Shown here: piece after piece, positions 1-5,948 of the stretch | Numbering within the stretch: position 1 is the stretch's first letter | How the letters are laid out: every line of letters starts with the position of its first letter | Notes under the pieces: generated by a model | Seen by the model: the letters and a program-made list of their open reading frames with translations, nothing else | Database searches by the model: none | Told to the model about the DNA's origin: nothing | DNA from: Candidatus Heimdallarchaeota archaeon | Lineage (GTDB): Archaea; Asgardarchaeota; Heimdallarchaeia; Heimdallarchaeales; Heimdallarchaeaceae | Direction of reading: 5' to 3' | DNA: 10,411 bases | Assembly: GCA_016839875.1 (NCBI GenBank) | Contig: JAEOTK010000293.1 | Span: 1-10,411, forward strand | Program-made: the position numbers and the translations under genes

Positions 1-365
1 CTTGTGTTGGTCTTTACTCCAACTATTAATCCTAACCATCCTGCAAACATTGAGGCTGCTGAACCTATAACATAAGATATTGCTTGCTGCCAATTCAGAA
101 CTCCAGATGTTACTGGCACTTTGAAATCAGTCATCTTTGATGGTAAGAATAAGAGTATCACTATGAATAGAACTAAAACAAATACTCCTAAAACCAAGTA
201 TTGAACTTTTAGGAATTTTTTAGCTCCTGTCTCAATATAACCAGAGACTTCAATCATTTTTTCATTTCCTCGATCTTCTCTCATAACAATAATTGTGAAA
301 TAGATCGCAGCTACGATTGAAAGTACACCAGTTAACAAAGCTATTAGTATTAATATATTAGCCAT
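1..365 (-). CDS. hppA: Membrane-bound ion-translocating pyrophosphatase, N-terminal part (truncated by window edge)
   Basis: The 121 visible codons encode the N-terminus of an integral-membrane pyrophosphatase (M-PPase), which couples hydrolysis of cytoplasmic PPi to export of H+ or Na+. Visible: a first membrane helix (about residues 4-27), then the family hallmark NEKM (34-37) followed by a GAKKFLKVQY segment (48-57) matching the conserved GA-x-AFL-x-RQY region, a second helix (57-74), a loop, and a third helix starting near residue 95 with the small-residue GSAASMFAGWLG pattern (101-112) typical of the next conserved helix. The full family protein has about 650-800 residues and 15-17 helices, so all catalytic Asp-rich motifs lie outside the window, as does the residue that separates K+-dependent from K+-independent types. 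Pumped ion and K+ dependence cannot be judged. The ATG start is supported by a GAGTGA Shine-Dalgarno-like element five bases upstream. It follows the MFS gene on the same strand but probably has its own promoter. Confidence 0.9.
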   Translation of the reverse strand, partial: MANILILIALLTGVLSIVAAIYFTIIVMREDRGNEKMIEVSGYIETGAKKFLKVQYLVLGVFVLVLFIVILLFLPSKMTDFKVPVTSGVLNWQQAISYVIGSAASMFAGWLGLIVGVKTNT

Positions 366-370
366 ATTTT

Positions 371-376
371 TCACTC
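371..376 (-). promoter_or_regulatory. Shine-Dalgarno-like site for the pyrophosphatase
   Basis: Reads GAGTGA on the minus strand, five bases before the ATG at 365. It resembles the archaeal GGTGA ribosome-binding core and supports that start. Confidence 0.5.
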
Positions 377-410
377 TTAATATTTTTAGCTAGTTCTTGG
401 ATTTTAGAGT

Positions 411-420
411 ATTATTTAAG
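411..420 (-). promoter_or_regulatory. Putative TATA box for the pyrophosphatase
   Basis: Reads CTTAAATAAT on the minus strand in the 78-base gap after the MFS gene. An initiation site about 26 bases downstream would give a leader of roughly 20 bases that includes the GAGTGA element. A second A/T-rich stretch at 377-386 is too close to the start to be the box. Low information in an A/T-rich gap. Confidence 0.35.
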
Positions 421-443
421 ATTTATGAATAGTAGATGAATAA

Positions 444-1748
444 TTAAATCGATTCATCTATAGGCATTGCATCTAATACTTTTTGTTTTCGTTTCCCAAA
501 AATTCCCTTTTGCCAATCTTTCGAGAAGAGTATGAAAGACATAATGAAAGCCATAGAAGCTAGAACTAACAAGAAAACAAATGCCCAGATATGTGTTGAG
601 TTGTCTAAGATGCTTCCAAATAACCAAGGAAATACTCCTGCTACTGAGCTTGGTATTGCAAATAGAAAACCTAACGCTAAGGATCTTGATTTCTGAGGAA
701 CATTTTCTGTGACGTATTTGGTACCAGCAGCTGCTGAAAAATACAAGAATGCTATGAAAATAAAGAATAGAATGATTGCTCCAATTCCAGTCACTACATT
801 GCCTAGAAGAACTAATAATAGCAGCATTATAACAGCTCCAGTACATGAAATTAGCATTGTTAAACTTGTAGCAATCTTGTCACTTGTCATACCTCCTGCT
901 ATGGAAGTTAATCCTCCTATAACAAGAATAACAGTCGTAATCCATCCAGCTTCAAACAAGCTGAAACTGTAGTAGTCCACGAAAATTATTGATAAGAATT
1001 GATTTGTGACTCTGAATATTCCTGTTCGAAATACTGAATAAAACAAGCAAATAATAATGATAAATGATAAGACTACTAATAATTCTTTTTTGAACCATCT
1101 ATTTAGTTTCCCTTCCATATTCATAGAGTTACTTGCTAGGATTTCCTCCTTCTCCTCATCTGTTCTTCGATATTCTATCATATAGTGAAATAATACAAAC
1201 ATTAGCAAGGCCAGTATAATTGCAACTACTCCGAAGACTTTGAAGAAATTTCTCCACCCAATCCAATCATTAAACACAACAATTACAATCGGAGTGATCG
1301 ATGTCCCAATCATTCCTAAAGCTGTATTAAATCCCATAGCTAGTCCTTTTCTTTCTTCAAAAAGGTCTGCAATTGATGCATAAGCAACTGGATGATAGAA
1401 TGATGCTCCTAAACCCACCATCAAAGCAGATATAATCAATCCTATGAAACTCTGTGAATAAGCAACAATAAACATGCTTCCACCCATTAGTAAAATACCC
1501 AATGGTACGTAGATGTTCTTACTTCTTAGCCATCTATCACCAGTAATTCCAACAACAACGCTGCAAACAGCAAAAATTACTATCTGAGCGGTACCAACTA
1601 ATCCAATCTGTGCATTTGTTAAAGCTATCTCTCCTCTTACAACAAATAGAGATGCCCCTAAAACATAAGCATAGAAATGATTTAGAAAGTGTCCAAAGAT
1701 TAATGCTGCTAAAGCAATTATAGGTGAACGACTGCTAACTTGTGGCAT
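444..1748 (-). CDS. Major facilitator superfamily (MFS) transporter
   Basis: A 434-residue, strongly hydrophobic protein of the usual 12-helix MFS length. The first half shows the loop 2-3 signature in degenerate form, GDRWLRSK (70-77, compare G-x-x-x-D-R-x-x-R-R), and a GLGASFYHP block (112-120) followed by an RKGLAMG stretch (133-139). The FYHP block near helix 4 recalls the Fsr-type drug-efflux branch of the MFS, but this is only a family resemblance and the substrate is unknown. A charged central loop (about 190-222, rich in Glu, Lys and Arg) separates the two six-helix halves, and GGMTSDK (285-291) is the second-half counterpart of the loop 2-3 motif. The start is the first ATG after an in-frame stop. 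A TATA-like element centred about 28 bases upstream suggests a leaderless message. It is divergent from GTPase A, with 106 bases between the two starts. Confidence 0.88.
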   Translation of the reverse strand: MPQVSSRSPIIALAALIFGHFLNHFYAYVLGASLFVVRGEIALTNAQIGLVGTAQIVIFAVCSVVVGITGDRWLRSKNIYVPLGILLMGGSMFIVAYSQSFIGLIISALMVGLGASFYHPVAYASIADLFEERKGLAMGFNTALGMIGTSITPIVIVVFNDWIGWRNFFKVFGVVAIILALLMFVLFHYMIEYRRTDEEKEEILASNSMNMEGKLNRWFKKELLVVLSFIIIICLFYSVFRTGIFRVTNQFLSIIFVDYYSFSLFEAGWITTVILVIGGLTSIAGGMTSDKIATSLTMLISCTGAVIMLLLLVLLGNVVTGIGAIILFFIFIAFLYFSAAAGTKYVTENVPQKSRSLALGFLFAIPSSVAGVFPWLFGSILDNSTHIWAFVFLLVLASMAFIMSFILFSKDWQKGIFGKRKQKVLDAMPIDESI

Positions 1749-1772
1749 TAACGAAAAATAAAACTGACCATG

Positions 1773-1780
1773 TTAAAAAT
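1773..1780 (-). promoter_or_regulatory. Putative TATA box for the MFS gene
   Basis: Reads ATTTTTAA on the minus strand with its centre about 28 bases from the ATG at 1748. That spacing places transcription start almost at the start codon, consistent with a leaderless message. No Shine-Dalgarno is present. Confidence 0.45.
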
Positions 1781-1822
1781 CTTGTTGTAACGAAATACAA
1801 TAACTTTCTTGGTAATAACTAA

Positions 1823-1830
1823 CTTTTTTA
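1823..1830 (+). promoter_or_regulatory. Putative TATA box for GTPase A
   Basis: CTTTTTTA, centred about 28 bases before the GTG at 1855, with no GGTGA-like element between. This fits a leaderless transcript and favours the GTG as start codon. Confidence 0.4.
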
Positions 1831-1854
1831 GACGATGATTGTATCAAATATATT

Positions 1855-2406
1855 GTGAATAAAGCTGAATATATCTTCAAAATTACACTTGTAGGAGATG
1901 GAGCTGTAGGGAAGACATCTATTCGGAACAGCTATATGGGATATGGTTTTTCTAGTTCACATTTAATGACATTAGGGGCAGATTTTAGTGTAGTAGAAAA
2001 AGAAATAGTTCCTAATGAAATTTGGAAATTTCAGATATGGGATATAGCAGGACAACCTATTTTCAAGGATGTACGTGGTAGATTTTATAATGGAAGTATG
2101 GGCGCACTTCTTGTATTTGATATAACCAGCAAATCCTCTTTCAAAAATTGTGCTATGTGGCTTAAAGAACTTTTCAAGTATTGCGGTCAAGATGCTGTAC
2201 CTGTAATAATGCTTGCAAACAAAACAGATCTCAGAACCAGAAAGAGTGTTAAGTTGAAAGATGCTCAAAGGTATATTAACATTCTCAATAAAGGAACAGC
2301 TGGTTATGGGATCACTAATCATTTTCTCGAGACAAGTGCAAAAACAGGACTGAATATCGATAAAGCTTTTGAGATTCTAGGAAACGCAATTCGTTCAAGA
2401 TTTTAG
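1855..2406 (+). CDS. Small GTPase A, Rab-like Ras-superfamily protein
   Basis: A complete 183-residue small GTPase domain with no extra domain. All nucleotide-binding motifs are visible: P-loop GDGAVGKT (14-21); switch I Thr39, 19 residues after the P-loop Lys as in Ras; DIAGQ (63-67) with the catalytic Gln67; NKTD (122-125) for guanine specificity; and ETSAK (159-163). The switch regions carry Rab-like signatures: LGADF (40-44), KFQIW (58-62) and LVFDIT (86-91). Nothing but short basic residues follows the last helix and no Cys is near the C-terminus, so prenylation of the Rab/Ras kind is excluded. The start is GTG: the frame is open upstream only to 1819 and holds no ATG there. Compared with Rab proteins, about eight extra residues lie between NKTD and ETSAK. 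It is divergent from the MFS gene and ends 29 bases before the convergent kelch gene. The partner and process are unknown; a membrane or trafficking switch role is only suggested by family. Confidence 0.93.
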   Translation: MNKAEYIFKITLVGDGAVGKTSIRNSYMGYGFSSSHLMTLGADFSVVEKEIVPNEIWKFQIWDIAGQPIFKDVRGRFYNGSMGALLVFDITSKSSFKNCAMWLKELFKYCGQDAVPVIMLANKTDLRTRKSVKLKDAQRYINILNKGTAGYGITNHFLETSAKTGLNIDKAFEILGNAIRSRF

Positions 2407-2409
2407 ATT

Positions 2410-2434
2410 TGAAAAATAAAAAATGGAAAAGAAG
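2410..2434 (-). terminator. T-rich terminator of the kelch gene
   Basis: On the minus strand the gap just after the kelch stop codon is a run of mostly T with a few C (CTTCTTTTCC then TTTTTTATTTTTC), the form of an archaeal oligo-T terminator. Confidence 0.45.
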
Positions 2435-2435
2435 A

Positions 2436-2457
2436 TTATTTTCTTCTTCTTCTTTTA
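2436..2457 (+). terminator. T-rich terminator of GTPase A inside the 3' end of the kelch gene
   Basis: About 30 bases after the GTPase A stop the plus strand becomes a pyrimidine tract of repeated TTC and TTTT. It coincides with the Arg/Lys codons that end the kelch gene, so this pair of convergent genes may terminate within one another's ends. Confidence 0.35.
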
Positions 2458-3917
2458 ATTAGCATTGTGAATAAAATACTCACAAAAGTTACTATTGGAA
2501 TCAGAGTAATTTTGCTGAATTCATTTATTATCACTAGATCTAATGGAACATAAATCCACAAATCATTCAAGTATCCAGTAGTTACATCATCGTCCCAGCC
2601 ATATCCACCAAACATCCAGATTTCTCCTTTACTGTCACATTGAATTGTGGATCTATCTCTTGCACCAGGATATGAAGACAAATCAGTTATGCCTTGTGTA
2701 CCATAATTACCCTTTGAACTAATTGTACTATTCCCAGAAATCCATCTCCATTCATTTAAGCTTTGATTGTATTGCCAGAGATCATTAAATCTAACACCAA
2801 TTCCCCCTCCACCACTAAATAGCATCATATTTCCATAACTATCTAAACATGATGTAGCTGTAGTTCTAGCTCCTGGTGTGTTAGTGGCACCATATAGCCC
2901 TTTTGTCCCATAAGAACCTGATTGTTGAAAAAGAGTACTACCTGTCATATAAGCCCAAAGATCTGAAGTAATATTATACCTCCATAGATCATTTAGATAG
3001 CCCAAATTATTAACAGAATCTCTTCCGTATCCTCCAAAAATCCACATGTATCCTTCTTCAGTTACCCAGCTTGCCATACCGACTCTTGATCCTGGATAGT
3101 AAGTTGGATCTTCAACTCCAGTTGTTCCATATACACCATTTATGTTTGTAAGATTACTTCCTGATGTCCAAGCCCATTCATCCAGAAAAAGACTGTATGA
3201 CCATAAATCGTTTCTGAATGATGAAGAATAGTCATTCCCACCAAAAACATAGAAAACATTGTATTTACTCTCAAACCAAGAAGCACATGCACTTCTTGCA
3301 GGTGGGTGATTAGCAGAGTCAAAAGATCTGTATGATCCATAATTACCAATGCAGTTATCTGTATAATTTCCTGCCCACCAAGCCCAAGCTTCTTCAGTTA
3401 TGTTGTAACACCATATATCCCCTCGTTTTGCATTTCCTAATGTTTCCCCACCAAAAATCCAGAAGTAACCTCTTTCATCGAAAGTGTAACTACAATGTTG
3501 TCTGCATCCTGGTTGATTACTCTCACTAAAATTCATTCTAGTGTCATATATTCCTGGTTGATTAATCTGATGTGAACCTGCCATCCAAACCCAATTCTGG
3601 CTAGAAAAACTGTACTTCCACAAATCATTCAATAAACCTATAGTAGTATCATTATTATATCCTCTACCTCCAAAAATCCAGTAGTTTCCATCAAGATCTA
3701 TCCAAGAAGCATAAGCATATCTCGCACCAGGTCTATTGGAAGGATCTTCTACTCCTTTATCTCCATAAACAGCGAGTTGGTTAATATCATCACTTCCTGA
3801 AATCCATGTCCACGTATCTACTACTTGAGCATTCGTTGTTTTAACAGTGGTTGAAGTAGTTGAACAGAAAATGAAAATCAGTATAAATGAAATTCCTAAA
3901 GATTGTCTTTTTTGCAT
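2436..3917 (-). CDS. Exported kelch-repeat beta-propeller protein with C-terminal membrane anchor
   Basis: A 493-residue surface protein. It begins with a Sec-type signal peptide (basic residues at 3-4, hydrophobic core 8-17, plausible cleavage after TNA at 28-30). Six kelch-type repeats of about 70 residues follow. Each opens with a W-x-W/Y (at 36, 109, 178, 248, 321, 390), contains a GG turn after a hydrophobic strand (mostly IFGG or VFGG; 81-84, 154-157, 224-227, 293-296, 367-370, 435-438), and ends in NDLW or GDIW (to about 454). Six blades would form one closed propeller. A C-terminal helix (about 469-487) with a KRRRRK tail anchors it, leaving the propeller outside the cell. I count at least eight N-x-S/T sequons in the ectodomain, consistent with a glycosylated archaeal surface protein. 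The ligand is unknown; propellers of this kind usually bind proteins or sugars. I chose ATG 3917 over TTG 3923 because a GGTGAGG element lies seven bases before the ATG. It is divergent from GTPase B. Confidence 0.88.
   Translation of the reverse strand: MQKRQSLGISFILIFIFCSTTSTTVKTTNAQVVDTWTWISGSDDINQLAVYGDKGVEDPSNRPGARYAYASWIDLDGNYWIFGGRGYNNDTTIGLLNDLWKYSFSSQNWVWMAGSHQINQPGIYDTRMNFSESNQPGCRQHCSYTFDERGYFWIFGGETLGNAKRGDIWCYNITEEAWAWWAGNYTDNCIGNYGSYRSFDSANHPPARSACASWFESKYNVFYVFGGNDYSSSFRNDLWSYSLFLDEWAWTSGSNLTNINGVYGTTGVEDPTYYPGSRVGMASWVTEEGYMWIFGGYGRDSVNNLGYLNDLWRYNITSDLWAYMTGSTLFQQSGSYGTKGLYGATNTPGARTTATSCLDSYGNMMLFSGGGGIGVRFNDLWQYNQSLNEWRWISGNSTISSKGNYGTQGITDLSSYPGARDRSTIQCDSKGEIWMFGGYGWDDDVTTGYLNDLWIYVPLDLVIINEFSKITLIPIVTFVSILFTMLIKRRRRK
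2550..3812 (-). repeat. Six tandem kelch-type repeats (intragenic)
   Basis: Six diverged units of 69-73 residues within the kelch protein, spaced by the opening W-x-W/Y and closing DLW motifs. The best preserved share a W-x-W-x-x-GS opening, a YGT-x-G segment, a PGAR or PGSR turn, a GG turn and GYLNDLW. Unit 2 is the most diverged: it has PGCRQHCS in place of PGAR and GDIW in place of NDLW. Confidence 0.85.
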
Positions 3918-3924
3918 AAACAAA

Positions 3925-3932
3925 CCTCACCT
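3925..3932 (-). promoter_or_regulatory. Shine-Dalgarno site of the kelch gene
   Basis: Reads AGGTGAGG on the minus strand, seven bases before ATG 3917 and only one base before the alternative TTG at 3923. The spacing decides in favour of the ATG. Confidence 0.6.
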
Positions 3933-3951
3933 GTTTACTTTTCTATTAGTT

Positions 3952-3960
3952 CTTAAATTT
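3952..3960 (-). promoter_or_regulatory. Putative TATA box of the kelch gene
   Basis: Reads AAATTTAAG on the minus strand. Initiation about 26 bases on would fall at the upstream edge of the Shine-Dalgarno element, giving a very short leader. Weak call. Confidence 0.3.
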
Positions 3961-4060
3961 ATTCCAGTTAATTCAAGTTGCTAGAAAAATCTACTCGAGC
4001 TCTTTTTCTATGCGTATAACAACAAGGTTTTTGAAACTGTAATATTATAGTCTATCTGTT

Positions 4061-4065
4061 GTGAT
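4061..4065 (+). promoter_or_regulatory. Shine-Dalgarno-like site of GTPase B
   Basis: GTGAT six bases before ATG 4072, complementary to the core of the archaeal 16S rRNA 3' end. A TATA-like TTTTTGAA at 4027-4034 would give a leader that includes it. Confidence 0.45.
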
Positions 4066-4071
4066 GAGAAA

Positions 4072-4626
4072 ATGGCGTATAAAGTTCTAGTACTGGGTGA
4101 TTATGGTACTGGGAAAACTACTCTTTTCAATCAATATCTTCAAGCTGCTCCAGGAGCTGAAAAAAAACCTTCTATCAAGCTTGAACTGATTGAATTCATA
4201 AGAGTGATAGAAGGTAAGGAGCATATAATACACCTCTATGATATCCCAGGTAGAGAACTTGCAAGTGATAAACGCTCGAAACTCTATAAAGACTGTAAAG
4301 GCGCTCTTGTTTTATATGATATCTCTCGACCTGATACTTTTCGTCATGCGCTATTTTGGATAGAAGAATTGATAAATTACAGCGGGATTGGTAAGGTTCC
4401 AATTATTCTAGTGGGCAATAAATCAGATATTCGAGAATCAAGTCAACGAACGCTCAATCCAATAGATGCTAAAGAGTTTATTTTCAGATTAAATCGTACA
4501 TCTTTGAAAGATGGAGTTGATAATCATTTCTTTGAAGTTTCTGCAAAGAGTTCTAAGCTCCTCGTATCTGTGATAGATCAGTTATTGAAGTCAATGCTTA
4601 AGCATCAAGAAGAAAGAAAGAAGTAA
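4072..4626 (+). CDS. Small GTPase B, divergent Ras-superfamily protein with atypical catalytic positions
   Basis: A complete 184-residue single-domain GTPase. It has P-loop GDYGTGKT (9-16), NKSD (115-118) and EVSAK (154-158), so GTP binding looks intact. Two positions that control hydrolysis in Ras differ: Tyr11 stands where Ras has Gly12, and the DxxG motif reads DIPGR (57-61), so Arg61 stands where the catalytic Gln61 should be. In switch I the Mg2+-binding Thr is Ser34, at exactly the Ras spacing of 19 from the P-loop Lys. By family knowledge, changes at the Gly12 and Gln61 positions usually impair hydrolysis, so the protein may stay GTP-bound or depend on another catalytic residue; this is inference. 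Like GTPase A it has a longer stretch before the last motif and shares NHF(F/L)E with it. The C-terminus is charged (EERKK) with no Cys. It is divergent from the kelch gene and 59 bases upstream of the class-V enzyme gene. Confidence 0.9.
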   Translation: MAYKVLVLGDYGTGKTTLFNQYLQAAPGAEKKPSIKLELIEFIRVIEGKEHIIHLYDIPGRELASDKRSKLYKDCKGALVLYDISRPDTFRHALFWIEELINYSGIGKVPIILVGNKSDIRESSQRTLNPIDAKEFIFRLNRTSLKDGVDNHFFEVSAKSSKLLVSVIDQLLKSMLKHQEERKK

Positions 4627-4630
4627 GAAT

Positions 4631-4644
4631 CTTTCCTCTTTTTT
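4631..4644 (+). terminator. T-rich terminator of GTPase B
   Basis: A pyrimidine tract, CTTTCCTCTTTTTT, begins five bases after the GTPase B stop. It argues that GTPase B and the following class-V enzyme gene are separate transcription units. Confidence 0.45.
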
Positions 4645-4650
4645 AATGGG

Positions 4651-4661
4651 AAAAATATTTA
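4651..4661 (+). promoter_or_regulatory. Putative TATA box of the class-V PLP enzyme gene
   Basis: AAAAATATTTA, centred about 29 bases before ATG 4686. There is no ribosome-binding site before that ATG, so the message is probably leaderless. Confidence 0.45.
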
Positions 4662-4685
4662 GGGATAAGTTGCACCTATGTAGCT

Positions 4686-5825
4686 ATGGATTCATATATT
4701 GAGAAAATCCGTTCTGAATCTCCCACATTAAATGAGCTAATTTATCTTAATCATGCCTCAACAGGTCCACTTCATGGAAGAACAGCTAGAGCTATTACAA
4801 ATTTCATGGATTGCTGGAAAAAGTCTGATTTTACAGAACCCAGAGAAGCTAGAGATAAAATTAGAAAACAATTCGGTGAGCTAATAAACGCAAGTCCAGA
4901 GGAAATTACATTTACTCCAGATGTTACTCACGGATCTAAAATCGCAGCGAATGTACTCAATTATGACAAAGATAGCAATATAGTTTGTTACTGGAATGAT
5001 TATCCAGGACAAGTTTATCAAGCACTTTACCACCAGAAAAAGAACAACATAGAATATAGACCTGTTCCTGATCAGAAGAATGTTGTATCAGCTGAAAGTT
5101 TTGCTGATAAGATAGATGAGAATACGAAACTAGTCTTAATTTCTCATGTTCAATGGACAACAGGTTTCAAAGCTGATCTTAAAGAAATTTCCAAAATTGC
5201 ACACGAAAATGATGCTTTCGTTCTCGTTGATTCTATTCAATCGTCAGGAGCTTTGATTAATGATGTTCAAGATTGGGATGTGGATTTTCTCACTTGTGGA
5301 GTAGCAAAATGGTTACTAGGACCTAATCAGAAAGGGTTATTCTATATGAAGAAGAAATTAATCAGCGAATTCTTCCCCCCATTTGCTGGATACCATGGAA
5401 CTGATGCTGGAGATAAAAATCAACCCTATTGGAACGTAAATAAATTAGAATATCCTCAAACAATTGACAAATACATGGATACAAATCCTGGTAGTAGTCT
5501 ATATTACATAGCTAGTGAAGGAATGCAGATACTTTTAGATTATGGGATAGATAAAATTCAAAGCAGAATCTTCAAATTAACAGATTATCTCATTGAACAA
5601 CTTCAAACATTAGGAGATTATGAATTTATTACTCCTTTAGAGAAGCAATATCGATCTGGTATTATAAACATCAGAATTCCAGATAACATAGAAGTGGTTA
5701 AGAAACTGCGAGAAAACAAAATAGTTACTTCCAGTAGATATGGTGGAATAAGAATAAGCCCTCATTTCTACAATACGGTTGAGGATATAGATGCGTTTGT
5801 ATCATCACTGGCTTCTTTGATTTAA
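4686..5825 (+). CDS. Class-V aminotransferase-fold PLP enzyme (NifS/isopenicillin-N epimerase-like)
   Basis: A complete 379-residue fold-type I PLP enzyme, of normal length for the class-V family. It opens with YLNHASTGPL (20-29), the substrate-end motif seen as YLN-x-A in this family. SHVQWTTG (153-160) and VDSIQSSG (181-188) follow, with Asp182 expected to pair with the PLP ring nitrogen and Gln185 to contact its 3-hydroxyl. GVAKWLLGP (205-213) supplies Lys208 as the likely Schiff-base lysine. The C-terminal part has SSRYGGIRISPHFYNT, where a cysteine desulfurase would show an active-site loop with its persulfide Cys; the only cysteines I see are 43, 101 and 204, none in that loop. A SufS/IscS role is therefore unlikely, and the substrate is unknown (epimerase, lyase or transaminase). 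It probably forms a cytoplasmic homodimer. Nothing in the neighbours points to a pathway. Confidence 0.88.
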   Translation: MDSYIEKIRSESPTLNELIYLNHASTGPLHGRTARAITNFMDCWKKSDFTEPREARDKIRKQFGELINASPEEITFTPDVTHGSKIAANVLNYDKDSNIVCYWNDYPGQVYQALYHQKKNNIEYRPVPDQKNVVSAESFADKIDENTKLVLISHVQWTTGFKADLKEISKIAHENDAFVLVDSIQSSGALINDVQDWDVDFLTCGVAKWLLGPNQKGLFYMKKKLISEFFPPFAGYHGTDAGDKNQPYWNVNKLEYPQTIDKYMDTNPGSSLYYIASEGMQILLDYGIDKIQSRIFKLTDYLIEQLQTLGDYEFITPLEKQYRSGIINIRIPDNIEVVKKLRENKIVTSSRYGGIRISPHFYNTVEDIDAFVSSLASLI

Positions 5826-5882
5826 TCGTCATCGATACATATAGAAATCAACTTATTTATATCATATGACGCTCAAAAAAGG

Positions 5883-5890
5883 TTTTTAAA
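5883..5890 (+). promoter_or_regulatory. Putative BRE/TATA promoter of the Ca2+ ATPase
   Basis: TTTTTAAA preceded by a purine run (AAAAAAGG, 5875-5882) that resembles a TFB recognition element. Expected initiation is near 5912. An alternative box, TATTTATAT at 5854-5862, would start transcription near 5884 and include the whole inverted repeat that follows. Confidence 0.5.
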
Positions 5891-5906
5891 TGTAATCAAA
5901 AACACT

Positions 5907-5937
5907 ATTCTGAAGTGTGCAAAGCACCGAACAGAAT
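5907..5937 (+). promoter_or_regulatory. Nested inverted repeat / hairpin upstream of the Ca2+ ATPase
   Basis: Outer arms ATTCTG (5907-5912) and CAGAAT (5932-5937) are perfect reverse complements. Inside them GTGC (5917-5920), loop AAA, and GCAC (5924-5927) form a second perfect stem. A symmetric 4-by-4 internal loop, AAGT opposite CGAA, separates the two stems. It ends one base before the AAGGTG ribosome-binding region. It could be an operator overlapping the initiation site or, with the upstream promoter, an RNA hairpin in the leader. It matches no riboswitch class that I recognise, including the manganese yybP-ykoY type often found before such pumps. Confidence 0.45.
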
Positions 5938-5938
5938 A

Positions 5939-5943
5939 AGGTG
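5939..5943 (+). promoter_or_regulatory. Shine-Dalgarno site of the Ca2+ ATPase
   Basis: AGGTG five bases before ATG 5949, well placed and supporting that start. Confidence 0.55.
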
Positions 5944-5948
5944 TAAAA

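Noticed and set aside
709..972. Plus-strand open frame inside the MFS gene
   Set aside because: It lies wholly within a well-supported transporter gene and resembles no protein family; composition is that of a reverse-frame shadow.
1748..1771. Seven-codon upstream reading frame (ATG at 1771 on the minus strand) whose TAA overlaps the MFS ATG
   Set aside because: The predicted transcription start is near 1750, so it would not be in the message; it has no ribosome-binding site.
3860..3870. Cys18 in the kelch signal peptide as a lipobox cysteine
   Set aside because: The preceding residues are I-F-I-F, without the small residues needed at -1 and -3; an ordinary cleavage after TNA fits better.
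3918..3923. TTG at 3923 as start of the kelch gene, two codons before the ATG
   Set aside because: The AGGTGAGG element would be one base from the TTG, while it is seven from ATG 3917.
4678..4683. ATG at 4678 as start of the class-V enzyme
   Set aside because: It is followed directly by TAG and is in another frame; ATG 4686 is the first usable start.
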